Assembly (NCBI RefSeq): GCF_002994745.2
Contig: NC_037089.1
Location: 76,966,347-77,030,346, forward strand
Reading direction: 5' to 3'
Length of the DNA stretch: 64,000 bases
Origin: Rosa chinensis
Lineage: Eukaryota; Streptophyta; Magnoliopsida; Rosales; Rosaceae
Part shown: one piece after another, positions 25,068 to 35,744 of the stretch
How positions within the stretch are numbered: position 1 is the stretch's first letter
Layout of the letters: every line of letters starts with the position of its first letter
The notes under the pieces: model-generated
What the model saw: the letters and a program-made list of their open reading frames with translations, nothing else
Told to the model about the DNA's origin: nothing
Databases searched by the model: none
Made by a program: the position numbers and the translations under genes

Positions 25068-25870
25068 TGATAGGAGCATTTTAATGTGGTATTTTAATAG
25101 TTAATTCCTCATATTTTGCTTAGTTAATTCCTTAACGAATCGATTTTTAACTCAATTTCTATTTTTTTAGGTACATTGGAGTAGATGATGATGAAATGAG
25201 CTGTTTGGACCCAAAATGAGCATTTTGGCCTGACAAAGCGTGTCTTGGAGAAATTGAGCCAATGAGAAAGCGAGCTAGACAAGAAATGAGGGGTGGCAGA
25301 CTAACCATCCGAACTTCAAATGAGTTGAAACTTTCCAGATTCAATCTAGAAAGTCGAAGGATCATTTCTTATGAAGAGTGCCAGAGCTAATTTTGAGTGG
25401 AAGGCCTTCAAACAATCAGTCCAATTTTCAGCAGAAGCAAAACTGGAAAACTGGACCTGTAAGAGGTCCAGCAGCATTTTCAGCCCAACCGCATGGAATA
25501 AAGCTCTGAAAATTTGTCAGGATGATCTACTCTCATAGTGGAACATTTTTTATGAAGAAGTTGAAGGCTCATTCTGAAGTCTTGTTGGAGAAATAATTGA
25601 AGGAATAAAGGGGCAGAAACTGACCTAAAACCAGCTCAATATTCACATGTTCATGTTTCCTACCCACATGAAGAAAGCTAATGCTTTTCTTGGATATATT
25701 TTTCTACTACAATCTCTTTAATAGATCATCATCACTTCCATGTTTCTGCACCTTCATGCTTTGCTTTCATTTCATCATTTCTCTATCTTTTCCATATTTT
25801 ACAAATCACTTTCATACTCCACTTTCATTATTTTTCTTCCACTCATCATTTCACTCTTCTTTTTCTTCCC

Positions 25871-25878
25871 TATATAAA
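25871..25878 (+). promoter_or_regulatory. TATA box of family-X LTR
   Basis: TATATAAA sits in a pyrimidine-rich tract about 800 bases into the LTR. Equivalent boxes occur at 30486-30493 (TATAAATA) and, on the minus strand, 21503-21510. Conserved placement supports an LTR promoter. Confidence 0.5.
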
Positions 25879-26206
25879 CACATTCTCCTCTCATTCTAAA
25901 ACACACATTCCTTGATCCATTTCATCTCCTTGTCTCACCATTTCCTCTCCATTTTCCTTAGTTATCACTTCCTCTCTTCTCATTCTCTCACACATCTTTT
26001 CCATCACATATACACACCATCCACTGCCCTAAATCAGAAACCACACCTCCATACTCTTCCCTCATCATAGCTCATGAGATCCCTACTCCAAGGAGAAGCC
26101 GTAGCCTCCATCTTCCATCAAATCATCTTCCATCATCTTGTCGTACTCCTGCTTTGAAGACGCCTCAAGCTTTCTTGAAGAATAATCAAAGTGAGATCGT
26201 GATATC

Positions 26207-27113
26207 TGTAGGTACAATTCTTGTACATATCGTATTGGCATTCCCATACAAAACTATGACAAAGCCCTTTACTGATCTCGGAGAGTCACAGGTAAATGCA
26301 TCTGCATATGCATGGGATTGCAACGTGTGTTGCAATCCCCGAGTCAGCTGTCAGTTTTATGTGGAGTCCGATTTTGGAAAGTAGGTTTTAGGTTTTTTAT
26401 GTATTTATGTCTTTAAAAGATTTTTCTGAGTGTTAAAATCGTGGTGTTGATGCCCTAGGGTTTTTAGGACTTGTCTATTCCTAATTGATTTCCCTTAAGA
26501 TTTGTTGGAGTTCATATATGGGAAGTTTCTTTCCAAATTAATTGGGAATTAGGGTAGAATCTTTGCATCATCTTTGAGTAGTTGCCGCAGGTCTATTATA
26601 TGGGCAGAAAATATACACGGTATGTAGACACATCGATAGAGGCAAGAATTTTGATAGAGTCTTGCATGTTTGTTTGAGTTTGTGTCTTCACAAAGAGTCA
26701 AAACACTTGGTCCATGTATAAGTGTTTGTGATCATAGTTTCATATGCATAATACTCTCTCAAGATCAGTAGGGAGACTGTGAAGAAAGAAGAACAAGATT
26801 TGGAGATCGTTCGAGTGAAGGAGTTCAAGAACAAAGACAAACTTTGTATTAGATTTTGTATGAATCTTATAGCCGAGCTAGTGCTATTCAAAGTTTGTAA
26901 AATAACATATCCTTTTCAATATGACGATCTTTATTTTGGGTTCTCAAGAGTAAGAGCCCCACAGTGTTTTTTAATCTCATATTTTGAGATTTTCACTGCG
27001 TAACTAAAAGTCTGGAGTTTGGTTCATTGTTTCTGATATCTGCCCAGTAGGGATTGATCCATACACTGCAATCCTCGTTTTCCAGAAAATCATATTCTGT
27101 CCTTGTATTTTCT
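26207..27113 (+). repeat. 5' LTR of the gag-only copia
   Basis: It starts TGTAGGTACAATTC and ends TTGTATTTTCT, with the last base changed from the A seen in the 3' LTR. It carries a terminal inverted repeat GTACAA-TTC-TTGTAC (26211-26225) and a perfect 11-bp stem with GTGT loop at 26314-26339. Confidence 0.95.
26314..26339. promoter_or_regulatory. Perfect 11-bp hairpin in copia LTR
   Basis: GGGATTGCAAC, loop GTGT, GTTGCAATCCC. It is preceded by TGCATATGCATG (RY-like CATGCA words). The 3' LTR repeats it at 32722-32747 without change. It could be a protein-binding palindrome in U3 or an RNA hairpin. Function not known. Confidence 0.7.
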
Positions 27114-27114
27114 T

Positions 27115-27129
27115 TGGCATCAGAGCAGG
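27115..27129 (+). promoter_or_regulatory. Primer binding site of the gag-only copia
   Basis: TGGCATCAGAGCAGG lies one base after the LTR. It differs at one position from the common plant initiator-tRNA-Met PBS (TGGTATCAGAGC). Confidence 0.85.
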
Positions 27130-27163
27130 TTCTAAAGCTTTTTTAGTTGATCCGTGGTCAAGG

Positions 27164-29242
27164 ATGGAACGTGAATATAACAGAGCCTCTAGTTCTATAA
27201 ATTGCCCGCCTTTTTTTAATGGTGAAGACTATTCACAATGGAAGATTATGATGAGGGCTTTTCTCTACTCTCAAGATGAAAACATGTGGAATATAGTTGA
27301 GAATGGATGGGAACACCCAACCAAGGCAGAAGAATCAAAGAAAGTAGAAAGGTCCTCTGCAAGGGTTCTCAAACCTAGGAAGGAATGGACAGAAGAAGAA
27401 GTTCATGATAGAACTTGTGACTTTAAGGCAAGGAATTCACTATTCACAGCTTTGTCCAAGAAAGAGAGGATGAGAATTAGCCACTGTGACACAGCCAAAC
27501 AAGCTTGGGATCTACTTCAGGTTACTTATGAGGGAAACAAGAAGGTTAGAGGTCAGAAGCTTCAAAGACTCGTATTGGAGTTTGAGAACATGACCATGGG
27601 GGAAGATGAATCAATTGATGATTTTCATGCTCGACTTCTCAATGTGACAAACCAATGCTGTAGCCTTGATGATCCATTTGAGGAGCATCGAATAGTCAAG
27701 AAATTTCTCAGAGCGCTCCCTTCAAAATTTCAAGCCAAGCAAATTGCAATAGAGGAGACTCAAGACCTGGACACCTATTCTCTTGACGAACTTATAGGTA
27801 ATCTCAAAACCTTTGAGATGAGGATCAAGCCCGAGAAAAAGGTAAAAAATATTGCTTTCTCTTCTGTTAAAAAGAAAGATGTTGTTGATGATTATGTGGA
27901 TTTATCGTTGTTGACAAAAGAGTTCAAAAATTTTCTGAAAAATAAAAAATCCTTTGGAAACTCTTTGAAAATTTTGCCTAACAAACCTAAATGCTTTGAG
28001 TGTGGTGGAATTGGTCACCTTGCTGCCGATTGTGGCAATAAAAGGTATAATTTGCGTGGAAACAAGGCTCTAAAATCTACTTGGAGTGATAGTGATGAAG
28101 GCTCTCAGTCAGATGGTGAAGAGGTAAATCTTGCTCTTACTTCCTCTCTTAATATTGATGTTTCTGATAATTCTGATTTAGAAGATGACACTTTTGATGA
28201 AGAAACAAATGTAAAATGCAAGCAATTGTATAATGCCTCAAGAATTGTTCTTAAGAAAAATAATAAACTTGAAGCGGAAATTGAATTCTTAATGGGTGAG
28301 AAAGAGAAGATTGAGAAAAGATTTGAATTATCCTTGAAAGAATGGGAAGATGAGCGTACTGACCTTGTTGCTAAGATAAATGTTTTGCAGGGTAAGGTCA
28401 AGTCTCAAAATTGGGACAAGGAGCATGATGAGATTACTAACAAAATCAAAGTTTTGCAGGTTGAAATTAAGGCTCAATCTTCCTTAAATGTGTCTCTAAC
28501 CCTTGAGAATGAGAAATTGCAGGAAGAATTATTGAGGGTCAAGGAAAGCTTTAACAAATTCTCCATTGGATCTGAAAAAGTCTCTAAGATGATGGGAATT
28601 GGCAAAGCTCATGGCAATAAAGAAGGATTAGGATATAATGGTGAATCCTGCAAACCAGTGGCTTTTGTAAAAAGTAAGGGAGGTGAGAGTTCTTCAAGTC
28701 AGTCACAAAGTTCTTGTGAAAATGGGTCTGGTTCCAAGTTGCTTGCAAAATCAGAACCACTTGTGGCTCACCAAACACTTCAGAAAAGCTCCTCGGTAAG
28801 TCCTGACAAACTTTGTCAGCCCAGGTATATTCACAACTCCAAAAACTTTGTTCCTACTTGTCATTATTGTGGAAAATTAGGACACATACGTCCTAGGTGC
28901 AGTATGCTTTGCAGGGTTACTCAAAATCAGAGAAAAACGATGAGAATTAACTCACCTGCCTCGTTGCAAGCTGAGTTGAAAGAGGGTCTGAATCTGATCG
29001 CCAGGATTGCAAAGCTGGCTTCAATCCCAGTGGATCTAGAAACAAAAACGAAGCAGAAGCAGATCTGTATTAAAAAAGGTTCAAATAATCGTTTTTCTAC
29101 TCCTATGGATAATCTTGATAATATGCTTGAGCGTGCTTTTGTTCCTACTAATCAGAAATTGGCTAATTCATTTACAAGGCCTTTAGACATAACTCAATTT
29201 GAATCACTTAGAAGCACCGTTGGTGGATGCTCTAAGTATTGA
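27164..29242 (+). CDS. Intact gag protein (692 aa) fused to a pol C-terminal tail
   Basis: This is the particle protein of the copia at 26207-33521 and the only long intact ORF in the window. The N-terminus has the Sire-type gag domain ('FFNGEDYSQWKIMMRAFLYS', then 'WNIVENGWEHP'). The central gag region ('AKQAWDLLQVTYEGNKKVRG') spans about residues 115-230. A first zinc knuckle CFECGGIGHLAADC is at 277-290. An acidic stretch and a long coiled coil cover about 355-470, and a second knuckle CHYCGKLGHIRPRC is at 566-579. The last 35 residues ('LANSFTRPLDITQFESLRST' and onward) resemble the extreme end of copia RNase H, so gag is joined in frame to the pol tail by a large deletion. Start chosen as the first ATG, 50 bases after the LTR. 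Confidence 0.9.
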   Translation: MEREYNRASSSINCPPFFNGEDYSQWKIMMRAFLYSQDENMWNIVENGWEHPTKAEESKKVERSSARVLKPRKEWTEEEVHDRTCDFKARNSLFTALSKKERMRISHCDTAKQAWDLLQVTYEGNKKVRGQKLQRLVLEFENMTMGEDESIDDFHARLLNVTNQCCSLDDPFEEHRIVKKFLRALPSKFQAKQIAIEETQDLDTYSLDELIGNLKTFEMRIKPEKKVKNIAFSSVKKKDVVDDYVDLSLLTKEFKNFLKNKKSFGNSLKILPNKPKCFECGGIGHLAADCGNKRYNLRGNKALKSTWSDSDEGSQSDGEEVNLALTSSLNIDVSDNSDLEDDTFDEETNVKCKQLYNASRIVLKKNNKLEAEIEFLMGEKEKIEKRFELSLKEWEDERTDLVAKINVLQGKVKSQNWDKEHDEITNKIKVLQVEIKAQSSLNVSLTLENEKLQEELLRVKESFNKFSIGSEKVSKMMGIGKAHGNKEGLGYNGESCKPVAFVKSKGGESSSSQSQSSCENGSGSKLLAKSEPLVAHQTLQKSSSVSPDKLCQPRYIHNSKNFVPTCHYCGKLGHIRPRCSMLCRVTQNQRKTMRINSPASLQAELKEGLNLIARIAKLASIPVDLETKTKQKQICIKKGSNNRFSTPMDNLDNMLERAFVPTNQKLANSFTRPLDITQFESLRSTVGGCSKY

Positions 29243-29617
29243 TACTCTCACTTCATTTGATCCATTTTGCATGTCTTCATGATAGTATAGGTGCATTTTC
29301 TTTATGTTTCTGCATTGTTAGGTTCAGTTTGTGGAAAGTTAGGATTGAAAAATAGTGGTTTGTATCCCTGAGTGTCTGACAGATTATTTTGAACTTAGAT
29401 TGACAAGGGCCATACTCTTTTCTTTAAATATGTGTGCAATAAGGTGCCTAGCACGTTTTGAACTTGTACTTACGTCACTCTGTAATTGTGAGCTTGAACA
29501 ACATATTCTCTACAATCTTGAAACCTCACATGCACACATACTCTAAGTGGTGGTAAGTCTTAATTGATGGTTGGCTTGTTCTCATTGCTCATGTATGAAA
29601 TTACTCTTGTTGGTTGC
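29243..29617. other. Non-coding 3' region of the gag-only copia, left part
   Basis: AT-rich sequence after the gag stop with no ORF of note. It ends at the target duplication GTTGC of the family-X insertion. Confidence 0.6.
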
Positions 29618-31633
29618 TGATAGGAGCATTTTAATGCGACGTTTTACTTGCTTTTTCCTACATTTCTTGCGTTATTTCCTTATTAAAACCCTGTTTAGGA
29701 AAGTTTTCATTCTTTGATTGGGAAAGTTCCTATTTGTAGAAAGTTTCTATTTTTATAGTTTCTATTTATCATTTTTAGTAAGTTTCCATTTTCGTTAGTT
29801 TCTATTTTTCAGTTTAGGAAAGTTTCTATTTTTCTTATTAGTTTCTATTTTCAGGACCTCCGAGCTAAAATATGGAAATGAACTCATAAATGGAAAGAGG
29901 AGCTTGCGAACACCAAGGGGAGCAAAGATGAAGGTACATTGGAGTAGAAAAATGGAAATGTACTAAAAGATCAATTTTACACATATTCCTACTCCGGCTA
30001 GGAGAAACCAAGCCAAGCAAAGAAGAAAGAGCGGCCGCCTGACCAAATGAACTTCAAATGAGCTGAAACCTTCCAGATCCATTCTAGACACCCAAAGGAT
30101 CATTTCTTATGAAGAGTGCCAGAGAAAAATATGAGTGGAAGGCCTTTAAACAATCAGCCTAATTTTCTACAGAAGCAAAACCGGAAAACTGGACCTGTAA
30201 GAGGTCCAGCAGCATTTCCGGCCCAACCACATGGCAATAAATTCTGAAATTTTACCACAGTAATCTACACTCATGGTGGATAATTTCATATGAAGAAGTC
30301 AAAGGCTAAATCTGAGTTCTTAGTGGAGATAAAAATTAAAGGAATAAAGGAAGAGAAAGTGCTCTCACCTAACAAATCCACCAAGTGTTTAAGTGCTCTC
30401 ACCTAACAAATCCACTAAATGTTTAAGTGCTCAAACCTAACCCATTATGATTTGTTTAAAGGCCAAATAGTGTTGCTTGGAAGCCTATAAATAGAGGCAA
30501 AAACAAAGACACAAGAGAAATTCCTTCATCCATCTCATCTTCTTTGTCTCTCCATTTCCTTTCCATTTTCCTTCTCCATTCTCTAGTTTTAAGTTTCTGC
30601 ATTTTCAAGCAAGGAGAGGAAGAAGAAGAAGGAGCCGTGAAGATCATATCCTCCATCATCCACCTTGAAGGCTTGCTTCCAAGATTCAAGATCCAACCAT
30701 CTAGCTCTCCATCTCCATCTCCACTCACGGTGTAATTCGTTCCTTTTCCTTGTAACCTTTTTGGTTTCCTTGTTTGATTTCGTATGAACTTGTTTCTAGT
30801 TAACCTAACGTTTACGGCAAAGTTTAAGCCCAATTTCTATGTTTAAATAAAGTTTTCGAATTCTATAATTGTGATTCTAAGTTGCTTATGTGAGTTTGTT
30901 CGATTAAATTTTCTTTACAGAAAACTTTTATATGTTTATCTTATTTGGGTCGACACTTATAGGATTTGCATGTAATTGGTGCTAGGTTTAAGAACATGAA
31001 ATCGACTTTTCGTTTTGTGTAACTTGAATCAAAAGTAGTAAAGGTTCTGGACAAGAATCGAATTTAATTGAAGAGGATTGCAATTAGGTGGACTTTTCCA
31101 TAACTAAGTTGTACACTTGAGTTGATAGCCTTTCTCTATGTCTAATGCGTTGAACATGTCATGATTGACTAGCTTTCTAGGGCTTGATTGCATGTTTGAT
31201 AGGATTAATCTAGGTGCTTTCGCTTAGGTTAATTAGCATTGAAAAGTAAAATATGGGAAATCATTTGCTTTCGAATGTTTCACATGATCAACTCCTCTCT
31301 CATGACTTGGAAGAACAATTATAGGGTTTGAATCGAATTTGATTACATGGAATTGATTTTGATCTTTGTTCCTTGCGTTCCACCCTTGTATATATGTTTT
31401 TACGTTTTCTTTATTTTATTTATTTTAATTTTAATTTTAAGAATCCTAATCCCCCCTTATTTGTGTTTACTTGTATATATTTATTCTTTATTTCATTTCT
31501 GTAAATAATACTTTTTTTTATTTGTTACACAATTACAGGTGTACCCTCAATCCCCAGATAGAACGATCCCTATTTACTTATATTACTAACGATATTTTCA
31601 GGGTTAAATTATGCGCTTGCCTTGAGCGCATCA
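29618..31633 (+). mobile_element. Family-X solo LTR (2016 bp) inside the gag-only copia
   Basis: It runs from TGATAGGAGCATTTTAATGCG to TTGAGCGCATCA, with a perfect duplication GTTGC (29613-29617, 31634-31638). It shares with 25068-34432 the block around 'gatcatttcttatgaagagt' and the 3' end around 'gaacgatccct'. TATA box at 30486-30493. It is the innermost layer of the deepest nest. Confidence 0.88.
30486..30493 (+). promoter_or_regulatory. TATA box of inner family-X LTR
   Basis: TATAAATA is followed by a CT-rich leader of about 100 bases, in the same relative place as in the other family-X copies. Confidence 0.5.
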
Positions 31634-31638
31634 GTTGC

Positions 31639-32602
31639 TCCTAGATATTAAAAAAAAAAAAATGTAGTTGGTTAATGGAGCATGGCCAGGCTATTCCCAA
31701 AGTAAACAGGCCTCGGTCGTGACGAACGATATGAGGATTGGGAAGAAACGGGAATGGTTTGGTCACCCCGGTGGATTGTGAAACTATTGACTCAAGTAGA
31801 TGTGCTCTTTGGGATGTCCTTGTTACATCTAGTACCCTAAAGTCATCTGACTTGGGAGTTGCTAGCATAATACTTGTTACATGGGTCGTAGTCTTCTTGA
31901 GCAAAAATGTTACTTTGTGTGAAAGGCCAAAAGAAAAATTCAAAATCATGCCCACACGGTGTTATAAGGGGGAATAAAGTTTATGTGCTTAAATGTGTTT
32001 CGTATGTGAGCTTTGATTTTCAGGTTTCCACAAATATTACACACCCCATCTTGAGATATGTTCACTATTCACAACAAGAGGTATAGAATACTCGATCACT
32101 CTCTATCTTACCTTGTGATTGTCGGAATTCATTCACTCGTGTGAACTTATTTTGTTGCACTCTTGTTTATGGTTAAGTGGTATTGTTCTTGTTGGAAAAG
32201 CTATGCGAATTAGATCTGTTCTTAGCATTTGGATACAACCCACTCATTGTGTGTTTGCATTTCATTCTTGCATCTCTCATCACATGATCACACTTAGGGG
32301 AAGTATTAATACTTGGACTATCTTCCTCGTGTCTACTAAGAAACATCTCTTTGTGATTCTCTTTTTACATAACTTCCGCTACGTAAGTTGCCTTTGTCAT
32401 TCCTATTCAAAAAGGGGGAGAAATATGATGTTCAATGTGTTGTGTGATCTGTTGGATTTACATGCTTTGTTTAATCAGTGGTATCATTACCAATTGTGTG
32501 ATAAGTGTTTCAGGAAAATTATGGATGATGAATTGTGATGTCTCGCTTGTACTTGTTGAGGGGGAGTTTGCATGGATTAGATGTGTTTTGTATAGGAATG
32601 CC
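31639..32602. other. Non-coding 3' region of the gag-only copia, right part
   Basis: No convincing ORF; short frames here are not conserved domains. It contains an A-run at 31650-31662. In full Sire-type elements this slot can hold an extra ORF, but I see no trace of one. Confidence 0.55.
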
Positions 32603-32614
32603 AAAGGGGGAGAT
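32603..32614 (+). promoter_or_regulatory. Polypurine tract of the gag-only copia
   Basis: AAAGGGGGAGAT directly precedes the 3' LTR; this is the usual plant copia PPT form. Confidence 0.88.
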
Positions 32615-33521
32615 TGTAGGTACAATTCTTGTACATATCGTATTGGCATTCCCATACAAAACTATGACAAAGCCCTTTACTGATCTCGGAGAGTCACAGG
32701 TAAATGCATCTGCATATGCATGGGATTGCAACGTGTGTTGCAATCCCCGAGTCAGCTGTCAGTTTTATGTGGAGTCCGATTTTGGAAAGTAGGTTTTAGG
32801 TTTTTTATGTATTTATGTCTTTAAAAGATTTTTCTGAGTGTTAAAATCGTGGTGTTGATGCCCTAGGGTTTTTAGGACTTGTCTATTCCTAATTGATTTC
32901 CCTTAAGATTTGTTGGAGTTCATATATGGGAAGTTTCTTTCCAAATTAATTGGGAATTAGGGTAGAATCTTTGCATCATCTTTGAGTAGTTGCCGCAGGT
33001 CTATTATATGGGCAGAAAATATACACGGTCTGTAGACACATCGATAGAGGCAAGAATTTTGATAGAGTCTTGCATGTTTGTTTGAGTTTGTGTCTTCACA
33101 AAGAGTCAAAACACTTGGTCCATGTATAAGTGTTTGTGATCATAGTTTCATATGCATAATACTCTCTCAAGATCAGTAGGGAGACTGTGAAGAAAGAAGA
33201 ACAAGATTTGAAGATCGTTCAAGTGAAGGAGTTCAAGAACAAAGACAAACTTTGTATTAGATTTTGTATGAATCTTATAGCCGAGCTAATGCTATTCAAA
33301 GTTTATAAAATAACATATCCTTTTCAATATGACGATCTATATTTTGGGTTCTCAAGAGTAAGAGCCCCGCAGTGTTTTTTAATCTCATATTTTGAGATTT
33401 TCACTGCGTAACCAAAAGTCTGGAGTTTGGTTCATTGTTTCTGATATCTGCCCAGTAGGGATTGATCCATACACTGCAATCCTCGTTTTCCAGAAAATCA
33501 TATTCTGTCCTTGTATTTTCA
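32615..33521 (+). repeat. 3' LTR of the gag-only copia
   Basis: 907 bp, the same length as the 5' LTR, ending TTGTATTTTCA and followed by the duplication ATATC. Differences from the 5' LTR are scattered single bases, mostly in its last third. Confidence 0.95.
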
Positions 33522-34432
33522 ATATCTACTACCCTCTCCCGTTTATTCCTTTTGTACTTTTCGAATTCAATATGTATATGTTTTTGGATTTCCAAACTAT
33601 GAGTGAGTAATTTTCTTGTTGAGAACTAGTATGAAATCCTAGTTATGTGATGGATTTTTAGCTTTTGAATCTTTTTTTCGATTACAAGGTTTTGTGAATG
33701 CTTTGTTTGATTTTGTTTTATAAAATCTTTTATATGTTTATGTCTTAGATTGATCACCTAAAATTTGAGCATGTAATTTGGAGCTAGTTTTAAGGTGCAG
33801 TGCGTTCACGGTCTTAAAACACTAAAGTAGTAATGCCTACATGTTAGGTGAAATCAAACAAATAGAATACATGCTAGGATGGCGTTCCTCACTAGTTTTG
33901 TACTCTAAAATCAATCTTTCCAAAGAGGTTAATGTGTTTATGTGTGCTTAATGAGTTAATTTGATAGGGTAGCGTTCTACACCTTGATTGCATATAAGCA
34001 AGCTTAGGATGCAGTGCGTTCACGGTTCTAAGTAATTTTAGGAAAAATAAGGCTTTAGCGGCGATCCTAAAGTTCTTGATTGGTTTCATTCACATGCCTT
34101 TGTAATTGAAGATTAGGTTAAATTGTCTTTCTCTGATCATAACTAGTGGTGGATTACGAAGTTCTCAACGTCCATACATCTGATTTAGAATCCCTAAAAA
34201 TTGCAACATTTTCTTTCCTTTATTGCTTGCATTTTCAAAACCTAAACCCCCATTTCATTTAGTTTTTGTGTCAACTTTATTTCCCTTTTCTTTCTTTAGT
34301 TTTTGATAGTTTTGTTCAATTAGTGCAATTTGCGACAGTACCCTCAATCCCCGGACTGAACGATCCCTGCTTATCCTATACTAACAATTGTCTTTTGCAG
34401 GGTAGTTTTGTGCGCTTAATTCAGGCATACCA

Positions 34433-35744
34433 GCTAGCTTTTGCCTGGACGAACATTTCCTTTGCCTAACTTATCCAGGCCAGAGACTTTAGGCCTCTAG
34501 TATTAGGCCCATTCTTTTGTATGAACAATATTAATATTATTATCAATAATTATCTATTTAGCCTGCTTTGCTCGACAAAATTTCTGTTTTATCCTTGTAG
34601 GTAACAAAGCGGTATCATTTCGCCTCAACTGCTCATTAAAATATTTTTGAAAGGGATAACCTCGAAATGGGGCAATTACCTCCTTGGAGACTGCTCTATT
34701 GTCCATGCGTATTCAATCTCGTTCATTTCTGAGATCATAGCATTGAATTCTCTTGATGACCCCATTGATGGCGTTGAATCTACTTCAACCGTCCATCAAA
34801 GGGCTAAGGCCACTGAGGTTGGCCTTATAAATACTTGTACTTGGTAGAAGTGAGAATGCACGCAACCATGGCTTATTTAGAAATAACCTAGCGAGCTTCC
34901 CATCATAATATCGCTCTCAGCCTCTAGATCTTAGGCTTTATGGCTTAATCTCATTTCCTGGGTAGGCTTTATAGCCTAATCTCAGGTTCAGCCGTATGTC
35001 TTTGGCCTCAGAAAGTCTGGATGGGATCCACCGATTTCAATTAGGCTGAAGAACACGCGGTGCTCCTAACGCGGGATACCACATCCTAGGGAGTCTCTTT
35101 CCTTAGGTTCCCTCGCGTGGAGCAAAAAGAAGAAGGGTGGAAGGCCACTTGAGGCCCTACGCTCTTCTTCGGTGCCTTACCTCAGGGGTTTGAAGGACTA
35201 ACTTATGTTTTTACCCCTGAGGGAGTTGAGGCAACTGGGCTGCGCTCTGCTTTAATGACCACCTCCATCCCGAAGGATAACTCACTGGAAGGGTTGTGAT
35301 GGATTATTTCCTTCTCTCCCCTTGCAGTACTAATGGAAGCAGCGGCGACTCAGATCAGAGGAGGGTGAAGAGAGGAAGAGGAAGAGCGATCATTTCACTG
35401 ACCCCTCTGGAGACAAAAACTCAGAAATCCAGAAATTTTTCAGAAGATTTGAAATCCTTATGATTTTCAGCCACTGTTGGCTTTGTAATTTGCAAATGTA
35501 TTTGTATTGCTTTTGGCCGCAAAGACACTTTATGAATACAAACAGATTTCTTCCTCCATTTTCAATATCTATCTATATAATATAGCCTCTGGTATAAGCC
35601 CTGTTACATGCTTCCAGCACTTATTGTCAAAAGAAAAATGAAATACTTGTAAAAAATTACAACAAACAAAGATTATAACGAACAAAAGGGATATATAAGG
35701 CCGCTAATACAAGCCTTATACTTGTAGAGTGTTGCCCCCTAGTC
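34433..35744. other. End of antisense gene and spacer of element 2
   Basis: Bases 34438 to about 34500 match the last codons of the coiled-coil exon of element 1 (1480-1529), with the end altered. The rest aligns with the element 1 spacer 1530-2869, including the plus-strand TATAAATA at 34826-34833 and the cluster of GGCCT words. No other gene is seen. Confidence 0.65.
34826..34833 (+). promoter_or_regulatory. TATA box in element 2 spacer
   Basis: TATAAATA at the same relative place as 1832-1839 in element 1, again followed by an ATG about 35 bases on. Possible internal promoter; motif-based only. Confidence 0.35.

Larger units (their letters stand above)
26207..33521 (+). mobile_element. 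Gag-only Ty1/copia element (Sire-like, TR-GAG type)
   Basis: Two 907-bp LTRs (26207-27113, 32615-33521) differ at only about ten positions by eye. They are flanked by a perfect duplication ATATC (26202-26206, 33522-33526). A PBS follows the 5' LTR and a polypurine tract precedes the 3' LTR. The only long ORF is gag (27164-29242), which ends in the last residues of a pol polyprotein; protease, integrase, RT and most of RNase H are missing. It must depend on enzymes from an autonomous relative. It is the youngest full element in the window, yet it has already received a family-X LTR at 29618-31633. Confidence 0.92.
25068..34432 (+). mobile_element. Family-X solo LTR split by a copia element
   Basis: The start is TGATAGGAGCATTTTAATG and the end is CAGGCATACCA, flanked by GCTAT (25063-25067) and GCTAG (34433-34437), a target duplication with one change. 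Taking out the copia at 26207-33521 and one ATATC copy leaves about 2.05 kb, which aligns with the other two family-X LTRs. It has a TATATAAA box at 25871-25878 and a CT-rich leader after it. It lies in the coiled-coil exon of the element 2 antisense gene. Confidence 0.87.

Noticed and set aside
26154..26384. 76-codon ORF across a repeat boundary
   Set aside because: It starts in the family-X LTR and ends in the copia LTR across the insertion junction at 26207, so it arose by the insertion. The copy at 32535-32792 is the same artefact at the other LTR.
30456..30833. 125-codon minus-strand ORF and its plus-strand counterpart in the inner family-X LTR
   Set aside because: It overlaps the TATA box and CT-rich leader of the LTR and has low-complexity composition; the homologous stretches of the other family-X copies do not keep the frame.
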